DNA from: Gemmobacter lanyuensis
GTDB lineage: Bacteria; Pseudomonadota; Alphaproteobacteria; Rhodobacterales; Rhodobacteraceae
Assembly: GCF_014652355.1 (NCBI RefSeq)
Contig: NZ_BMYQ01000007.1
Location: 124,001-188,000, forward strand
Length of the DNA: 64,000 nucleotides
Direction of reading: 5' to 3'
The stretch's first letter is position 1. Each line of letters starts with the position of its first letter. The translations under genes were made by a program, and so were the position numbers. The notes below the pieces were generated by a model. That model was not told the DNA's origin, did not search any database, and saw only the letters and a program-made list of their open reading frames with translations. Shown here in pieces: positions 8,126 through 18,207 of this stretch.

Positions 8126-9046
8126 TCAGAACTCGAACGGTGCCGCAGGGATGCGGCGGCCCAGCGTCAGCGCATCGGCGACATGGATCATCGGCGCAAG
8201 ATCAACATCCGAGATCCGCTGCCGCACCAGCGTTGCCATATGGGCGTAGAGGGCGGGATACTCTCCCATGATCGTATGTTCACCCCCTGCGACATTGCCG
8301 TCGATCTCCAGCACGTTCCCGCCCATCCGCAAGGCAAGCGTTCCGGATGGGGTCTCGACCACGATATCCCAGGTTTGCGGACCCTCCTGTCGCCAATCGA
8401 AATCCGCGGCGACATTGTCGGTGAAGCGCAGCCGGGCTGCAATGGGGGTCTGGCGATTTGCCGGAAATTCCAGTTCCGCACCAAGCAGATGCACCGGCGC
8501 GGGCAGGATTTCCGTCAGGATCGACAGCGCGTTGATGCCGGGATCGAAGACGCCCATCCCGCCCGGCTCAAAGACCCAGTCCTGACCGGGGTGCCATTTG
8601 CGGACATCCTCGCGCCAGGTGATGGTCGCGCGGGTGATCGTCTTGTCAGCAAGCCAGGCTTTGGCCGGGGCGACGGCATGGGCCATGCGGCTGTGCCAGG
8701 TCGCAAAAAGCGTGAGGCCCTGACCGGCGGCGAGGGATTGGAGATGATGCACCTCGGCCAGGGTTGCGCCAGGGGGCTTTTCCAGCATGACATGGCGCCC
8801 CGCGCGCAGCGCCTCGGCCGCGTAATCGAAGCGCGGCACGGGGGGCAGGCAGAGCGAGACCATCCCGATTTCCGGGTGGGCGGCCAGCATCGCGCCCAGC
8901 GTTTCATAGGCGGGCACAGAGTCGACCCGGCCATGGCGCGAAACGGTCGCCGCCAGTTCCCAGTCGGGCGAGGCGGCGAGCGCGGGCACGTGCTGGTCAA
9001 GGGCGATCTTGCCGATGCCTACCAGCGCAACTTTTTGCCGGGCCAT
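8126..9046 (-). CDS. Gfo/Idh/MocA-family sugar 1-dehydrogenase (galactose/arabinose type)
   Basis: A 306-residue NAD(P)-dependent dehydrogenase. The N-terminal Rossmann fold carries KVALVGIGKIA (residues 5-13) and the family signature EKPPG at 89-93; the C-terminal half is the alpha/beta substrate domain with WREDVRKWHPGQDW and DPGINALS. Architecture and context match D-galactose 1-dehydrogenase, which also takes L-arabinose and D-fucose and forms the lactone hydrolysed by the SMP-30 protein. The ATG at 9046 shares one base with the stop of the dehydratase gene (TGATG), a translational coupling; a TTG one codon earlier is a possible alternative. The exact preferred sugar is not readable. Confidence 0.87.
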   Translation of the reverse strand: MARQKVALVGIGKIALDQHVPALAASPDWELAATVSRHGRVDSVPAYETLGAMLAAHPEIGMVSLCLPPVPRFDYAAEALRAGRHVMLEKPPGATLAEVHHLQSLAAGQGLTLFATWHSRMAHAVAPAKAWLADKTITRATITWREDVRKWHPGQDWVFEPGGMGVFDPGINALSILTEILPAPVHLLGAELEFPANRQTPIAARLRFTDNVAADFDWRQEGPQTWDIVVETPSGTLALRMGGNVLEIDGNVAGGEHTIMGEYPALYAHMATLVRQRISDVDLAPMIHVADALTLGRRIPAAPFEF

Positions 9047-10788
9047 CAATGCGAATCCTTCCCGACCTCACGCCCGCGGCAGCCCTTGAGGAAGTCGAGA
9101 TCCGCCCCCGTATCGGCGCCTTCGACATGCTGCTGATGAAGCCAGGCATAGCCCGAAGCGGGGCGTTCATGCTGCGGGGTCCAGGCGGCCAGCCGGGCGG
9201 CGAGCTCTTGGTCGGAAATCTCCAGCACGACCGATCGGTTGGGCACATCGAGCGAGATGAAATCGCCGTTCCGCACCACCGCCAGCGGCCCGCCCGCCGC
9301 CGCTTCGGGCGAGGTGTGCAGCACCACGGTGCCATAGGCCGTGCCCGACATGCGGGCGTCGGAAATGCGGACCATATCGGTGATCCCCTTCCGCAGCACC
9401 TTGGGTGGCAGGCCCATATTGCCGACCTCGGCCATGCCGGGATAGCCCTTGGGACCGCAGTTTTTCAGGACCATGACGCAGGTTTCGTCGATATCCAGCG
9501 CCTCGTCGTTGATCTTGGCCTTGTAGTCGTCGATGTCCTCAAACACCACGGCGCGGCCACGATGCACCATCAGATGCGGGCTGGCGGCCGAGGGTTTCAG
9601 CACCGCGCCCTTGGGCGCAAGATTGCCCTTCAGCACCACGATGCCGCCCGATTTGGTCAGCGCCTTGTCGGCGGGCAGGATCACGTCCTCATTGTCGTTG
9701 CGGACATCCTTGACCTCTTCCCAGATCGTGCTGCCGGAAACTGTAAGCGCGTCCTTGTGAAGAAGCCCCGCCTCGCCCAGACGTTTCAGCACGACTGGCA
9801 GGCCCCCCGCATAGAAGAACTCTTCCATCAGATACTTGCCCGAAGGCATGAGGTTCACGATGGTCGGCACCTCGCGGCCGCAGCGGTCCCAGTCATCCAG
9901 CGTGAGGTCCACACCCACGCGCCCCGCCATGGCGAGCATGTGGATCACGGCATTGGTCGACCCGCCGATGGCGGCATTGGTGCGAATCGCGTTCTCGAAG
10001 GCCTGTTTCGTCATCACATCCGACGGCTTCAGGTCATCCTTGACCATCTGCACGATGCGGCGGCCGGTCATTTGCGCCATGACGCGACGGCGCGAATCCA
10101 CCGCCGGGATTGCGGCATTGCCCGACAATGCCATCCCCAGGGCCTCAGCCATGGAGGCCATGGTCGACGCCGTACCCATGGTGTTGCAGGTTCCGGTCGA
10201 CCGGCTCATCGAAGCTTCGGCTTCGAGGAATTCCTCCTGCGTCATCTCGCCCGCCTTCACGGCTTCCGAGAATTTCCACAGATGGGTGCCCGAGCCCACG
10301 CGCTCGCCCCGGAAATAGCCGTTCAGCATCGGCCCACCGGTCACCACGATCGAAGGAATGTCGGTCGAAGCCGCCGCCATCAGAAGGGAAGGGGTGGTCT
10401 TGTCACAGCCAACCATCAGCACGGCGCCGTCAATCGGCTGGGCGCGCATCGCCTCTTCCACCGCAAGGGCAGCGAGGTTGCGATACATCATCGCGGTGGG
10501 GCGGAAGGTGTTTTCCGAGGCCGAGAAGACCGGAACTTCCACCGGAAAGCCGCCGGCCTCCCACACGCCCGCCTTCACCTTTTCGGCAAGCTCGCGAAGG
10601 TGCCCGTTGCAGGGTGTCAGATCCGACCAGGTGTTGAGGATGCCGATGACGGGACGCCCGTCAAAAAGATCATGCGGATGCCCCTGATTTTTCAGCCAGC
10701 CGCGGTGATAGATCGTGTCGCGCGACGTGCCGCCGAACCAGTGTTGCGAGCGGAGCTTGCGGGGCCAGGGGGCGGGTTTGAAGGTCAT
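9046..10788 (-). CDS. L-arabinonate dehydratase (IlvD/Edd family)
   Basis: A 580-residue [2Fe-2S] sugar-acid dehydratase. The three cluster cysteines are Cys60 (LTPCNGH), Cys128 (VGCDKTTPS) and Cys201 (TGTCNTMGT); Lys130, the carbamylated Mg ligand, and Ser481 (DARMSGTA), the catalytic base, are also present. These correspond with an offset of one to the residues known in the Rhizobium leguminosarum L-arabinonate dehydratase, which also acts on D-fuconate and D-galactonate. It would convert L-arabinonate to 2-keto-3-deoxy-L-arabinonate. It follows gguC by 11 bases and overlaps the sugar dehydrogenase start by one base. Confidence 0.93.
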   Translation of the reverse strand: MTFKPAPWPRKLRSQHWFGGTSRDTIYHRGWLKNQGHPHDLFDGRPVIGILNTWSDLTPCNGHLRELAEKVKAGVWEAGGFPVEVPVFSASENTFRPTAMMYRNLAALAVEEAMRAQPIDGAVLMVGCDKTTPSLLMAAASTDIPSIVVTGGPMLNGYFRGERVGSGTHLWKFSEAVKAGEMTQEEFLEAEASMSRSTGTCNTMGTASTMASMAEALGMALSGNAAIPAVDSRRRVMAQMTGRRIVQMVKDDLKPSDVMTKQAFENAIRTNAAIGGSTNAVIHMLAMAGRVGVDLTLDDWDRCGREVPTIVNLMPSGKYLMEEFFYAGGLPVVLKRLGEAGLLHKDALTVSGSTIWEEVKDVRNDNEDVILPADKALTKSGGIVVLKGNLAPKGAVLKPSAASPHLMVHRGRAVVFEDIDDYKAKINDEALDIDETCVMVLKNCGPKGYPGMAEVGNMGLPPKVLRKGITDMVRISDARMSGTAYGTVVLHTSPEAAAGGPLAVVRNGDFISLDVPNRSVVLEISDQELAARLAAWTPQHERPASGYAWLHQQHVEGADTGADLDFLKGCRGREVGKDSH

Positions 10789-10799
10789 GTCTGCGGGCC

Positions 10800-11789
10800 T
10801 CAGAGGGGTTTGACCGCCAGCGCCCCGGCTTGTGCGGGCTGCTGGACGAGCGGGTTGCAGAGCGGCAGGCCGAAGGCCTCGACCGCGATTTCAAACACAT
10901 CGCCGGGCTGGGGGGTGATGCCATCGGCGAAAGACAGCGTCGCCGTGCCAAAGAAATGCACATGCACATCCCCCGGCGCGCGGAAGAGGTCATATTTGAA
11001 ATGGTGATGTTCCAGATTGCCGAGCGTATGGCTCATGTTCGCCTCGCCCGAGACGAAGGGTTTTTCCCAGATCACCGTGCCATCGCGGCGGATGCGGCTG
11101 GTGCCTTCGACGTGATCGGGCAGGGCACCGACCAGCAGCTCGGGGCCATAGGCGGCGGGGCGCAGTTTGGAATGGGCGAGCCAGAGGTAATTGCCGCGTT
11201 CTGTCACATGGTCGGAGAATTCATTGCCAAGCGCAAAGCCAAGGCGGAAGGGCGTGCCATCCTCGCCGATCAGGTAAATCCCTGCGATTTCAGGTTCTTC
11301 CCCGGCATCCAGCGCGAAGCCCGGCGAAAGCAGCGGCTGGCCCGGCGCCGTCGCCACATGACCGTTGCCCTTGTAGAACCATTCAGGCTGTGCCCCGATG
11401 CCACCGGGGGCGGGTTTTCCGCCCTCAAGCCCCATGCGGAACATCTTCATGCTGTCGGTCATCTGTTCGGGGTCGGCCTTGGCATGCATGGAATTGCGCG
11501 TCGCGGCCGAGCCGAGATGGGTCAGACCCGTGCCGGTCAGGTGCAGATGCGCCGGATCGGGATGGTCCACGGGCAGCAGCACGCGGCCTTCGGCCAAGGC
11601 TGCCGCCAGATCGACTGCCGGGCCGGTGCCACGAGCCGTGACCTCTTGGGCGAGGGTCCGGCCCGCGGCGATGGCGGCCTTGGCCAGGTCGATGACGCGG
11701 GTCACACCCGGGACGATATGGGCGGCCTGACCATCGCGGGCCACGACGGCGCGATCCCCGGTCTCGGTCTGGATTTGCGAAAGAAACAT
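10800..11789 (-). CDS. gguC: GguC/AraD1-type protein, probable 2-keto-3-deoxy-L-arabinonate dehydratase
   Basis: A 329-residue protein of the fumarylacetoacetate-hydrolase superfamily, the GguC group first named from the Agrobacterium chvE-gguABC locus. A metal-binding pattern is visible in GEEPEIAGIY (Glu165, Glu167) and in the GFALGNEFSDH segment. The ATG at 11789 has AAGG eight bases upstream and follows the gguB stop by 4 bases. In this operon every other enzyme of the oxidative L-arabinose pathway is present except the usual DHDPS-type dehydratase, and this gene sits beside L-arabinonate dehydratase. The inferred role is therefore conversion of 2-keto-3-deoxy-L-arabinonate to 2-oxoglutarate semialdehyde. 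The fold is secure; the reaction is a context inference. Confidence 0.85.
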   Translation of the reverse strand: MFLSQIQTETGDRAVVARDGQAAHIVPGVTRVIDLAKAAIAAGRTLAQEVTARGTGPAVDLAAALAEGRVLLPVDHPDPAHLHLTGTGLTHLGSAATRNSMHAKADPEQMTDSMKMFRMGLEGGKPAPGGIGAQPEWFYKGNGHVATAPGQPLLSPGFALDAGEEPEIAGIYLIGEDGTPFRLGFALGNEFSDHVTERGNYLWLAHSKLRPAAYGPELLVGALPDHVEGTSRIRRDGTVIWEKPFVSGEANMSHTLGNLEHHHFKYDLFRAPGDVHVHFFGTATLSFADGITPQPGDVFEIAVEAFGLPLCNPLVQQPAQAGALAVKPL

Positions 11790-11793
11790 CGGA

Positions 11794-12978
11794 TCAGCCT
11801 TGCTTGCGTTTGTTGTAGACATCGAAGAACACGGCAGCCAGAAGCACGAGGCCCTTGATGACCTGCTGATAGTCGATGCCGATGCCCAGGATCGACATGC
11901 CGTTGTTCATCACCCCCATGATGAAGGCGCCGACCACCGCGCCGATGACGCGCCCGGTTCCGCCCGAGGCCGAGGCCCCACCGATGAAGACGGCGGCGAT
12001 CACGTCGAGTTCGACCGCAAAGCCGGCCTTGGGGGTGGCGGTGTTCAGACGGGCGGCGAAGATCAGCCCGGCCAGGGCTGCGAGGAAGCCCATGTTCACG
12101 AAGGTGAGGAAGGTCAGACGGTCGGTCTTGATGCCCGAGAGCTTGGCGGCCTTTTCATTGCCTCCCAGCGCATAGATGCGGCGGCCGAGCGTCGTGCTTT
12201 CGGTGATGAAGGCATAGATCACCGTCAGCACCACCATGGAAATCAGCACGTTCGGCAGGCCGCGAAAGCCAGAGAGCTTCCAGATTACGAACATCAGCGC
12301 GGCGGCGATGATGCCGTTGCGGATCACGAAGAAGGCGGTCGGTTCATCCTCGATCCCGTATTGGGCATTGCGGGCGCGGGTTTTCAGGCCCATCCAGATC
12401 AGCACGGCCACCGCGATGACGCCTGCCGCCAGCGCGGTGACATTGGGTTTGCCGACCCCGAAGAAATCCGGGATGAAACCGGTCGAAAGGGCCTGGAATT
12501 CCTTGGGGAAGGGCCCGATCGATTGGCCTGCCAGCAGCCAGAGCGAGAGGCCGCGGAACACGAGCATCCCGGCCAGCGTCACGATGAACGAAGGGATTTT
12601 CCAGAAAGCCACGAAATAGCCCTGCGCCGCCCCGATCGCCACACCCACCAGAATGCAGGCGGGCACCGTGATCCAGACTGACAGGCCCCAGCTGACCATC
12701 ATCACCGCGGCCAGCGCCCCGACAAAACCCATGACCGATCCGACCGACAGGTCGATATGCCCCGCGACGATCACCATCAGCATGCCAAGGGCCATGATGA
12801 TGATATAGCTGTTCTGCAGGAAGAGGTTGGTGATGTTCACCGGCTTCAGCAGCGTGCCCTCGGTCACGATCTGGAAGAAGACCATGATGGCGATCAGGGC
12901 AAAAAGCAGCCCGTATTCGCGCATGTGTTTGAGAAGATAAGCGCCGATCCCCTCGGCCTTGGCGGTGGACTGGTTCAT
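11794..12978 (-). CDS. gguB: Sugar ABC transporter permease GguB
   Basis: A 394-residue inner-membrane permease of the RbsC/XylH family with about ten hydrophobic segments (first near residues 23-40, FALIAIMVFFQIV). The conserved family stretch GHIDLSVGSVMGF and the cytoplasmic loop YALGGNEKAAKLSGI, which contacts the ATPase, are clear. A non-membrane interval around residues 200-225 containing many charged residues is usual for the longer XylH/GguB subgroup. It would form the channel homodimer for sugar delivered by ChvE. The gene starts 12 bases after the gguA stop and ends 4 bases before gguC. Confidence 0.93.
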   Translation of the reverse strand: MNQSTAKAEGIGAYLLKHMREYGLLFALIAIMVFFQIVTEGTLLKPVNITNLFLQNSYIIIMALGMLMVIVAGHIDLSVGSVMGFVGALAAVMMVSWGLSVWITVPACILVGVAIGAAQGYFVAFWKIPSFIVTLAGMLVFRGLSLWLLAGQSIGPFPKEFQALSTGFIPDFFGVGKPNVTALAAGVIAVAVLIWMGLKTRARNAQYGIEDEPTAFFVIRNGIIAAALMFVIWKLSGFRGLPNVLISMVVLTVIYAFITESTTLGRRIYALGGNEKAAKLSGIKTDRLTFLTFVNMGFLAALAGLIFAARLNTATPKAGFAVELDVIAAVFIGGASASGGTGRVIGAVVGAFIMGVMNNGMSILGIGIDYQQVIKGLVLLAAVFFDVYNKRKQG

Positions 12979-12990
12979 CCGGCCTCTCCC

Positions 12991-14511
12991 TTATTCTGTG
13001 ACGATGAGCGACATGATGCGCTCTTGCGTGGCTTCGGCGGCGGACAGTTCGCCCACGAAGGCCCCCTCGTTCATGACATAGATCCGGTCGCACATGCCCA
13101 GAAGCTCGGGCATTTCGGACGAGATCATCACCACCGCCTTGCCCTGTGCGCTCAGGTCGTTGATGATGCTGTAGATTTCGTACTTTGCGCCAACGTCGAT
13201 GCCCCGCGTGGGTTCATCGAGGATCAGCACCTCGGGTTCGGTGAACAGCCATTTCGACAGCACCACCTTTTGCTGGTTGCCGCCCGACAGGTTCACAACC
13301 TTCTGGAAGACGCTGGGGGTGCGGATCCGCATGGCGGCGCGGTATTTCTCGGCCACTTCGGTTTCGCGCGCCTCGTTGATGACGCCCGAGGTTGCCACGG
13401 CGGGAAGGTTCGCCAGCGTGGTGTTGCGCTGGATCGTTTCCTCAAGGATCAGGCCCAGCGATTTGCGGTCTTCGGTCACATAGGCGATGCCTGCGGCAAT
13501 CGCGCGGCTGACATCCGAGACATCGGCCCGCTTACCGTGGACCTTCACCTCGCCCGAGATATTGCGCCCGTAGCTGCGCCCGAAGATCGACATGGCAAGC
13601 TCGGTCCGGCCCGATCCCATCAGGCCCGCGATGCCCACCACCTCGCCCGCGCGGGCAGTCAGCCCGATGTCGCGGATGATCTGACGTTCGGCATGTTCGG
13701 GGTGCCAGACGTTCCAGCCTGATACTTCGAACACCACTTCGCCGGCGCGGCGCGCGCGTTCGGGGTAGCGGTGGGCCATGTCGCGGCCGACCATGTCACG
13801 CACGATACGGTCTTCGGTGATGGGTTCCGCATGGGCGTTCAGGGTGGATACGGTGGTGCCGTCGCGGATCACCGTCACGCTGTCGGCCACGCGGCGCACC
13901 TCGTTCAGCTTGTGGCTGATGATGATCGAGGTCACGCCCTGCGCCTTGAGTTCGAGCAGCAGGTCGAGCAGCGCCTGACTGTCGCTTTCCGACAGGGCGG
14001 CAGTGGGTTCATCGAGGATCAGCAGGCGCACGTCCTTGGACAGCGCCTTGGCGATTTCCACCAGTTGCTGCTTGCCCACGCCCAGCTTGCCGACCTGCGT
14101 GCCGGGGGCTTCGTTCAGGCCCACTTTCTTCAGCAGCGCCTCGGTCTGGCGGAAGGTTTCGGGCCAGTTGATGACGCCGCCTTGTGCGCGTTCATTGCCC
14201 AGAAACAGGTTTTCGGCGATCGACAGAAGCGGCACCAGCGCCAGCTCCTGATGGATGATGATGATGCCCTTGGCCTCGCTGTCGCGGATGCTGCGGAACT
14301 GCGCCACCGCACCGTCATACAGGATGTCGCCCTCATAGCTGCCAGCCGGATAGACGCCCGACAGCACCTTCATCAGCGTGGATTTCCCGGCGCCGTTTTC
14401 GCCGCAGATCGCGTGGATTTCGCCCTTGCGGACAAGAAGATTGACCTGGTCCAGGGCTTTGACGCCCGGGAAGGTCTTGGTGATGGAGCGCATCTCCAGA
14501 AGCGCGGTCAT
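12991..14511 (-). CDS. gguA: Sugar ABC transporter ATP-binding protein GguA
   Basis: A 506-residue double ATPase of the sugar-import class. The first domain has Walker [12 protein letters not shown] (Lys43), a Q-loop and [13 protein letters not shown]; the second has the degenerate P-loop [11 protein letters not shown], signature [13 protein letters not shown] and [14 protein letters not shown], the normal asymmetry of the family. The start at 14511 ([20 protein letters not shown]) is the family start; an open stretch reaching to 14571 is discarded because it runs into the hairpin after chvE. It powers GguB with ChvE as binding protein. Confidence 0.94.
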   Translation of the reverse strand: MTALLEMRSITKTFPGVKALDQVNLLVRKGEIHAICGENGAGKSTLMKVLSGVYPAGSYEGDILYDGAVAQFRSIRDSEAKGIIIIHQELALVPLLSIAENLFLGNERAQGGVINWPETFRQTEALLKKVGLNEAPGTQVGKLGVGKQQLVEIAKALSKDVRLLILDEPTAALSESDSQALLDLLLELKAQGVTSIIISHKLNEVRRVADSVTVIRDGTTVSTLNAHAEPITEDRIVRDMVGRDMAHRYPERARRAGEVVFEVSGWNVWHPEHAERQIIRDIGLTARAGEVVGIAGLMGSGRTELAMSIFGRSYGRNISGEVKVHGKRADVSDVSRAIAAGIAYVTEDRKSLGLILEETIQRNTTLANLPAVATSGVINEARETEVAEKYRAAMRIRTPSVFQKVVNLSGGNQQKVVLSKWLFTEPEVLILDEPTRGIDVGAKYEIYSIINDLSAQGKAVVMISSEMPELLGMCDRIYVMNEGAFVGELSAAEATQERIMSLIVTE

Positions 14512-14540
14512 GCGGGGCTCCGTCGTGATGGGGAAAGGGT

Positions 14541-14568
14541 GGCCGCCCCCCTTGCGCAGGGGGCGGCC
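14541..14568 (-). terminator. Stem-loop between chvE and gguA, probable attenuator
   Basis: GGCCGCCCCC (14541-14550) pairs perfectly with GGGGGCGGCC (14559-14568) around an 8-base loop. It lies 25 bases past the chvE stop and 29 bases before the gguA start on the transcribed strand. A hairpin in this place usually stabilises or partly terminates the message, so that the periplasmic binding protein is made in excess over the membrane subunits. No strong U tract is present. Confidence 0.65.
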
Positions 14569-14593
14569 CATGAAAGATCCGGTCCGGATCGGA

Positions 14594-15649
14594 TTACTGG
14601 ATCTGGTCCTTGGTGTAGTAGCCCGAGCCGATCAGCACCGATTCCCAGTTCGACTTGTCGACCGAGACGGGTTCGAGCAGGTAGGACGGGATCACCTTGA
14701 CGCCATTGTCATAGGTCTTGGTGTCGTTGATCTCCGGCTCGCCGCCTTTCAGCATGGCGTCCACCATGCCGACGGTCACTTTGGCCAGTTCGCGGGTGTC
14801 CTTGAAGACGGTCGAATACTGCTCATCTGCAAGGATCGACTTGACCGAAGGCACCTCGGCATCCTGCCCGGTGACGATCGGCATCTTCATGTCGCCCGAA
14901 CCATAGCCCACGCCCTTGAGCGAGGAGAGGATCCCGATCGACAGCCCGTCATAGGGCGACAGCACGCCATGCACCTGCTTGTCGGTGTAGTTGGCCGACA
15001 GGAGGTTATCCATGCGCGACTGTGCGACTGCACCGTCCCAACGCAGGGTGCCGACCTTGTCCATGCCGGTCTGGCCCGACACGACCACAACGTCGCCCGC
15101 GTCGATCAGCGGTTGCAGCACCGACATGGCGCCATCATAGAAGAAATAGGCGTTGTTGTCGTCGGGCGAGCCGCCGAAGAGTTCGACGTTCCACGGCTTG
15201 GTGTCGCCAAAGCGTGCCTTCAGCCCGTCCACGAGGCTGCTGGCCTGCTGGACGCCAACCTTGAAGTTGTCGAAGGTCGCGTAATAGTCGACATTGCCGC
15301 TGTCACGGATGAGGCGGTCATAGGCGATGACCTTGATGTCGGCAGCGGCGGCATTTTCCAGCGCGTTCGACAGGGTGGTCCCGTCGATGGCGGCAATCAC
15401 CAGAACGTCCACGCCCTTGGTGATCATGTTTTCGATCTGGGCGAGCTGGTTGGGGATATCATCCTCGGCATATTGCAGGTCGGTTTCATAGCCTGCGGCC
15501 TTGAACTGTTCGACCATCGAATTGCCGTCCGAGATCCAGCGCGCCGAAGATTTCGTCGGCATCGAGATGCCCACGGTTTCGGCCGCAGCACTGAACGCGA
15601 TGAAGGACGCGCACATCGCCAGTGCGGTGGCGACGGATTTGAATTTCAT
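14594..15649 (-). CDS. chvE: ChvE-type periplasmic multiple-sugar-binding protein
   Basis: A 351-residue type I binding protein with a signal peptide ([12 protein letters not shown], cleavage expected after the Ala run at 21-23). The mature sequence opens [19 protein letters not shown], strongly like ChvE of Agrobacterium and the XylF-related proteins, and has [11 protein letters not shown] and [17 protein letters not shown] typical of that group. It binds L-arabinose, D-galactose and related sugars in the periplasm for GguAB. The ATG at 15649 has GGGAGA upstream. Divergent from gbpR, as in Agrobacterium. In plant pathogens ChvE also signals to a virulence kinase; nothing here suggests that second role. 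Confidence 0.93.
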   Translation of the reverse strand: MKFKSVATALAMCASFIAFSAAAETVGISMPTKSSARWISDGNSMVEQFKAAGYETDLQYAEDDIPNQLAQIENMITKGVDVLVIAAIDGTTLSNALENAAAADIKVIAYDRLIRDSGNVDYYATFDNFKVGVQQASSLVDGLKARFGDTKPWNVELFGGSPDDNNAYFFYDGAMSVLQPLIDAGDVVVVSGQTGMDKVGTLRWDGAVAQSRMDNLLSANYTDKQVHGVLSPYDGLSIGILSSLKGVGYGSGDMKMPIVTGQDAEVPSVKSILADEQYSTVFKDTRELAKVTVGMVDAMLKGGEPEINDTKTYDNGVKVIPSYLLEPVSVDKSNWESVLIGSGYYTKDQIQ

Positions 15650-15672
15650 GGGTGTCTCCCTGACATTGGGGG

Positions 15673-15728
15673 CGCTGTCACAGCGACCCATCTCCTCCTC
15701 CGGTCTCTCGCCTCTTTCGATTCGAAAG
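15673..15728. promoter_or_regulatory. chvE/gbpR divergent region with two palindromes
   Basis: CGCTGT-C-ACAGCG (15673-15685) and CTTTCGA-T-TCGAAAG (15714-15728) are both perfect odd palindromes in the 160-base gap between the chvE and gbpR starts. They sit 24 and 65 bases upstream of chvE. LysR proteins bind interrupted palindromes next to the promoter they activate, so these are candidate GbpR sites. The symmetry is seen; the binding is inferred. Confidence 0.5.
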
Positions 15729-15809
15729 GCCTGGCGATGGTTCTATTCCTGCATGACATATCGGTAAAATTACATTATCTGCGTCAGGCATAGCAAAACT
15801 GGTATCCAG

Positions 15810-16754
15810 ATGACGCTCAACCTTCTGTCCCTCAAGCCCGCGCAGCTGCGGCTGATCCAGGCCATTGCCGATCACGGGCAGTTGCAGCTTGCTGCGGCAG
15901 CCGTCTCGATGACGCAGCCCGCCGCCTCGCGCATGCTGGCCGAAATCGAGCGCGCGGTTGGGGCGGCGCTGTTCCTGCGTCAGCCGAAGGGGATGGAGCC
16001 GACGGACATCGGCGCGGTGGTGGTGCGGCGCGCGCAGGCGATGCTGCGGGAATTGCGGAGCATGTCGGCCGAAGTGCGTGCCCTGCGCGAAGGCTATGGC
16101 GGAGCGGTGCGGGTGGGGGCGGTGACCGGCCCGGCGGTGGGCTATCTGGTGCCCGCAATCCGCGAGATCAAGCGCCAGTCCCCCGCCGCCGAAATCACGG
16201 TGGATGTCCTCCCCTCGCGCGATCTGCTGCGCCAACTCGCAGCGGGGGATCTCGATTTCGCGCTCGCGCGGGTGTTGCCCGATTTTGACAGCCGCGAATT
16301 CGACATCCACCCCATGCGGGATGAAAAGGTGACGCTTTTGGTGCGGGCCGGGCATCCGCTGGTGCGCGCGCCCACCGTGACCTTCACCGAGCTGGTCGAT
16401 TACGAATGGATCATGCAGGAACGGGGCGCCCCGATCCGCGAAGCCACGCTTGAGGCCTTTGGTGCCGTGGGCCTGGCCGAGCCGAAGAATATCGTCAACA
16501 GCCCGTCGCTTTTGCTGATGATCGCCTATCTGTCGCGCAGCGATGCGATTGCCGCCATGTCGGAAGAGGTCACGCAGCTTTTGACGCAACCGCCCGTCAG
16601 CGGCGGTTTCGCCGTGTTGAACCTGCCGCGCGAGGTGCGCGTTTCGCCCTATTACATGCTCTCGCTCAAACGGCGGCCGATGCTGCCGCTGGCCGCGCGG
16701 CTGCGGGAACTGGTGATCGCGAATTCCGAAAGGGGCGGCGCGGTCTTTGGCTAA
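15810..16754 (+). CDS. gbpR: LysR-family regulator GbpR of the sugar-binding protein operon
   Basis: A 314-residue LysR regulator. The winged helix-turn-helix covers residues 9-66 ([20 protein letters not shown]), and the effector domain (about 90-310) starts [18 protein letters not shown]. The sequence and the divergent position next to chvE match GbpR, which activates chvE when arabinose, galactose or fucose is present. The ribosome site before the ATG at 15810 is weak. Its stop TAA overlaps the stop of convergent cobQ (shared CTAA at 16751-16754), so there is no room for an intervening terminator. Confidence 0.9.
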   Translation: MTLNLLSLKPAQLRLIQAIADHGQLQLAAAAVSMTQPAASRMLAEIERAVGAALFLRQPKGMEPTDIGAVVVRRAQAMLRELRSMSAEVRALREGYGGAVRVGAVTGPAVGYLVPAIREIKRQSPAAEITVDVLPSRDLLRQLAAGDLDFALARVLPDFDSREFDIHPMRDEKVTLLVRAGHPLVRAPTVTFTELVDYEWIMQERGAPIREATLEAFGAVGLAEPKNIVNSPSLLLMIAYLSRSDAIAAMSEEVTQLLTQPPVSGGFAVLNLPREVRVSPYYMLSLKRRPMLPLAARLRELVIANSERGGAVFG

Positions 16755-18196
16755 CGTGCCAGCGAGAACATTCCCGCCACATCCAGATGCGCCTCCATAT
16801 GGTCGGCCAGCTGGTCGAGCGTTGCCTCCACACTGGCGTCATAGCGCAGGGTCGAGGCCGCCACCCCAAGCCCTTGCAGAAAGGCCGCGCGAAAGGCATC
16901 GGCACGAAAGAGGCCGTGCAGATAGCTGCCCATGATCCGCCCATCGGCTGAAACCGCGCCTTCGGGCTGGCCTTCGACCAGCGCAAAAGGCCGCGCGCGG
17001 GCGGGGCCATCCGTGCGGCCAATGTGAATCTCATAGCCTTCGACCGTCAGGCCGCTGGCCGGATGCACGGCCTGCGTCCGTGTCAGCCGCTTGTCGGGCG
17101 TCATCACGGTCTCCAGATCCAGCAGACCAAGCCCGGGCGTTTCCCCCGCGGGGCCCTCGATCCCCTCGGGGTCGCGCACGACGCGGCCCAGCATCTGATA
17201 GCCGCCGCAAATACCCAGCACATGACCCCCGCGCCGCACATGCGCCTGCAGGTCGATGTCCCAGCCCTGCGCCCGCAGCCAAGCCAGATCGCCGCGCGTC
17301 GATTTGCTGCCGGGGATGATGACCAGATCGGTATCGCCGGGAATGGGCTGCCCCGCGCCCAGCATGGTCAGCTGCACGCCCGGTTCCTGTGCCAGTGGGT
17401 CGAGATCGTCGAAATTCGCGATGCGCGACAGCTGCAGACAGACCACCTTGAACCCGCCGGTCCCACTGCTGCGCCGCAGGTCCAGCGCGTCTTCCGCAGG
17501 CAGCCGCCCAGCGTCGGCAAAGAAGGGCAGAACCCCGAACCCGGCCCAGCCCGTCCGCTCGGCAATCAGGCGATAGCCATCGTCGAAAAGCCGCACATCG
17601 CCGCGGAACTTGTTGATCAGAAAGCCCTTGATCATCGCGGCATCGGCCGGGTCCAGCACGGCCTGCGTGCCGATCATCTGGGCGATCACCCCCCCGCGGT
17701 CGATGTCACCCGCAAGGATCACCGGCACATCCGCGGCCCGCGCAAAGCCCATATTGGCAATGTCGCCCTGCCGCAGGTTCACCTCGGCCGGACTGCCCGC
17801 CCCCTCGACGATCACCAGATCATGCGCCGCATGCAGCCGGGCAAAGCTTTCCAGCACCGCCCCCATCAGCTGCGGTTTCAGCGCCGCATAGTCGCGCGCC
17901 TTCACCGTGGCAATGCGCCTTCCCTGCACCACGACCTGCGCGCCCACTTCGGATTCCGGCTTCAGCAGCACCGGGTTCATGTCGACCACCGGCTCCAGCC
18001 CGCAGGCCAGCGCCTGCAGCGCCTGCGCCCGTCCGATCTCGCCCCCGTCCACCGTGACGGCGGCATTGTTCGACATGTTCTGCGGCTTGAAGGGCGCCAC
18101 CGACAGCCCGCGCCGCCGCGCCGCCCGGCACAGCCCCGCCACCAGCAGCGACTTGCCGACATTCGAACCCGCGCCCTGGATCATCAATGCCGTCAT
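16751..18196 (-). CDS. cobQ: Cobyric acid synthase CobQ
   Basis: A 481-residue glutamine-dependent amidase that adds four amide groups to adenosylcobyrinic acid a,c-diamide. The N-terminal ATPase domain starts [20 protein letters not shown] and has [11 protein letters not shown]; the C-terminal type 1 glutamine amidotransferase half carries the nucleophile in [13 protein letters not shown] and the late histidine in GSYLHGLF. It lies on the minus strand, 82 bases downstream of cobO, with a dispersed hairpin repeat between them. It acts late in the pathway, after CobO. Confidence 0.96.
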   Translation of the reverse strand: MTALMIQGAGSNVGKSLLVAGLCRAARRRGLSVAPFKPQNMSNNAAVTVDGGEIGRAQALQALACGLEPVVDMNPVLLKPESEVGAQVVVQGRRIATVKARDYAALKPQLMGAVLESFARLHAAHDLVIVEGAGSPAEVNLRQGDIANMGFARAADVPVILAGDIDRGGVIAQMIGTQAVLDPADAAMIKGFLINKFRGDVRLFDDGYRLIAERTGWAGFGVLPFFADAGRLPAEDALDLRRSSGTGGFKVVCLQLSRIANFDDLDPLAQEPGVQLTMLGAGQPIPGDTDLVIIPGSKSTRGDLAWLRAQGWDIDLQAHVRRGGHVLGICGGYQMLGRVVRDPEGIEGPAGETPGLGLLDLETVMTPDKRLTRTQAVHPASGLTVEGYEIHIGRTDGPARARPFALVEGQPEGAVSADGRIMGSYLHGLFRADAFRAAFLQGLGVAASTLRYDASVEATLDQLADHMEAHLDVAGMFSLAR

Positions 18197-18207
18197 GCCG
18201 CCCTCTG

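Noticed and set aside
9049-11007. A 652-codon open frame on the plus strand
   Set aside because: It is antisense to the L-arabinonate dehydratase, whose cluster cysteines and catalytic residues are intact.
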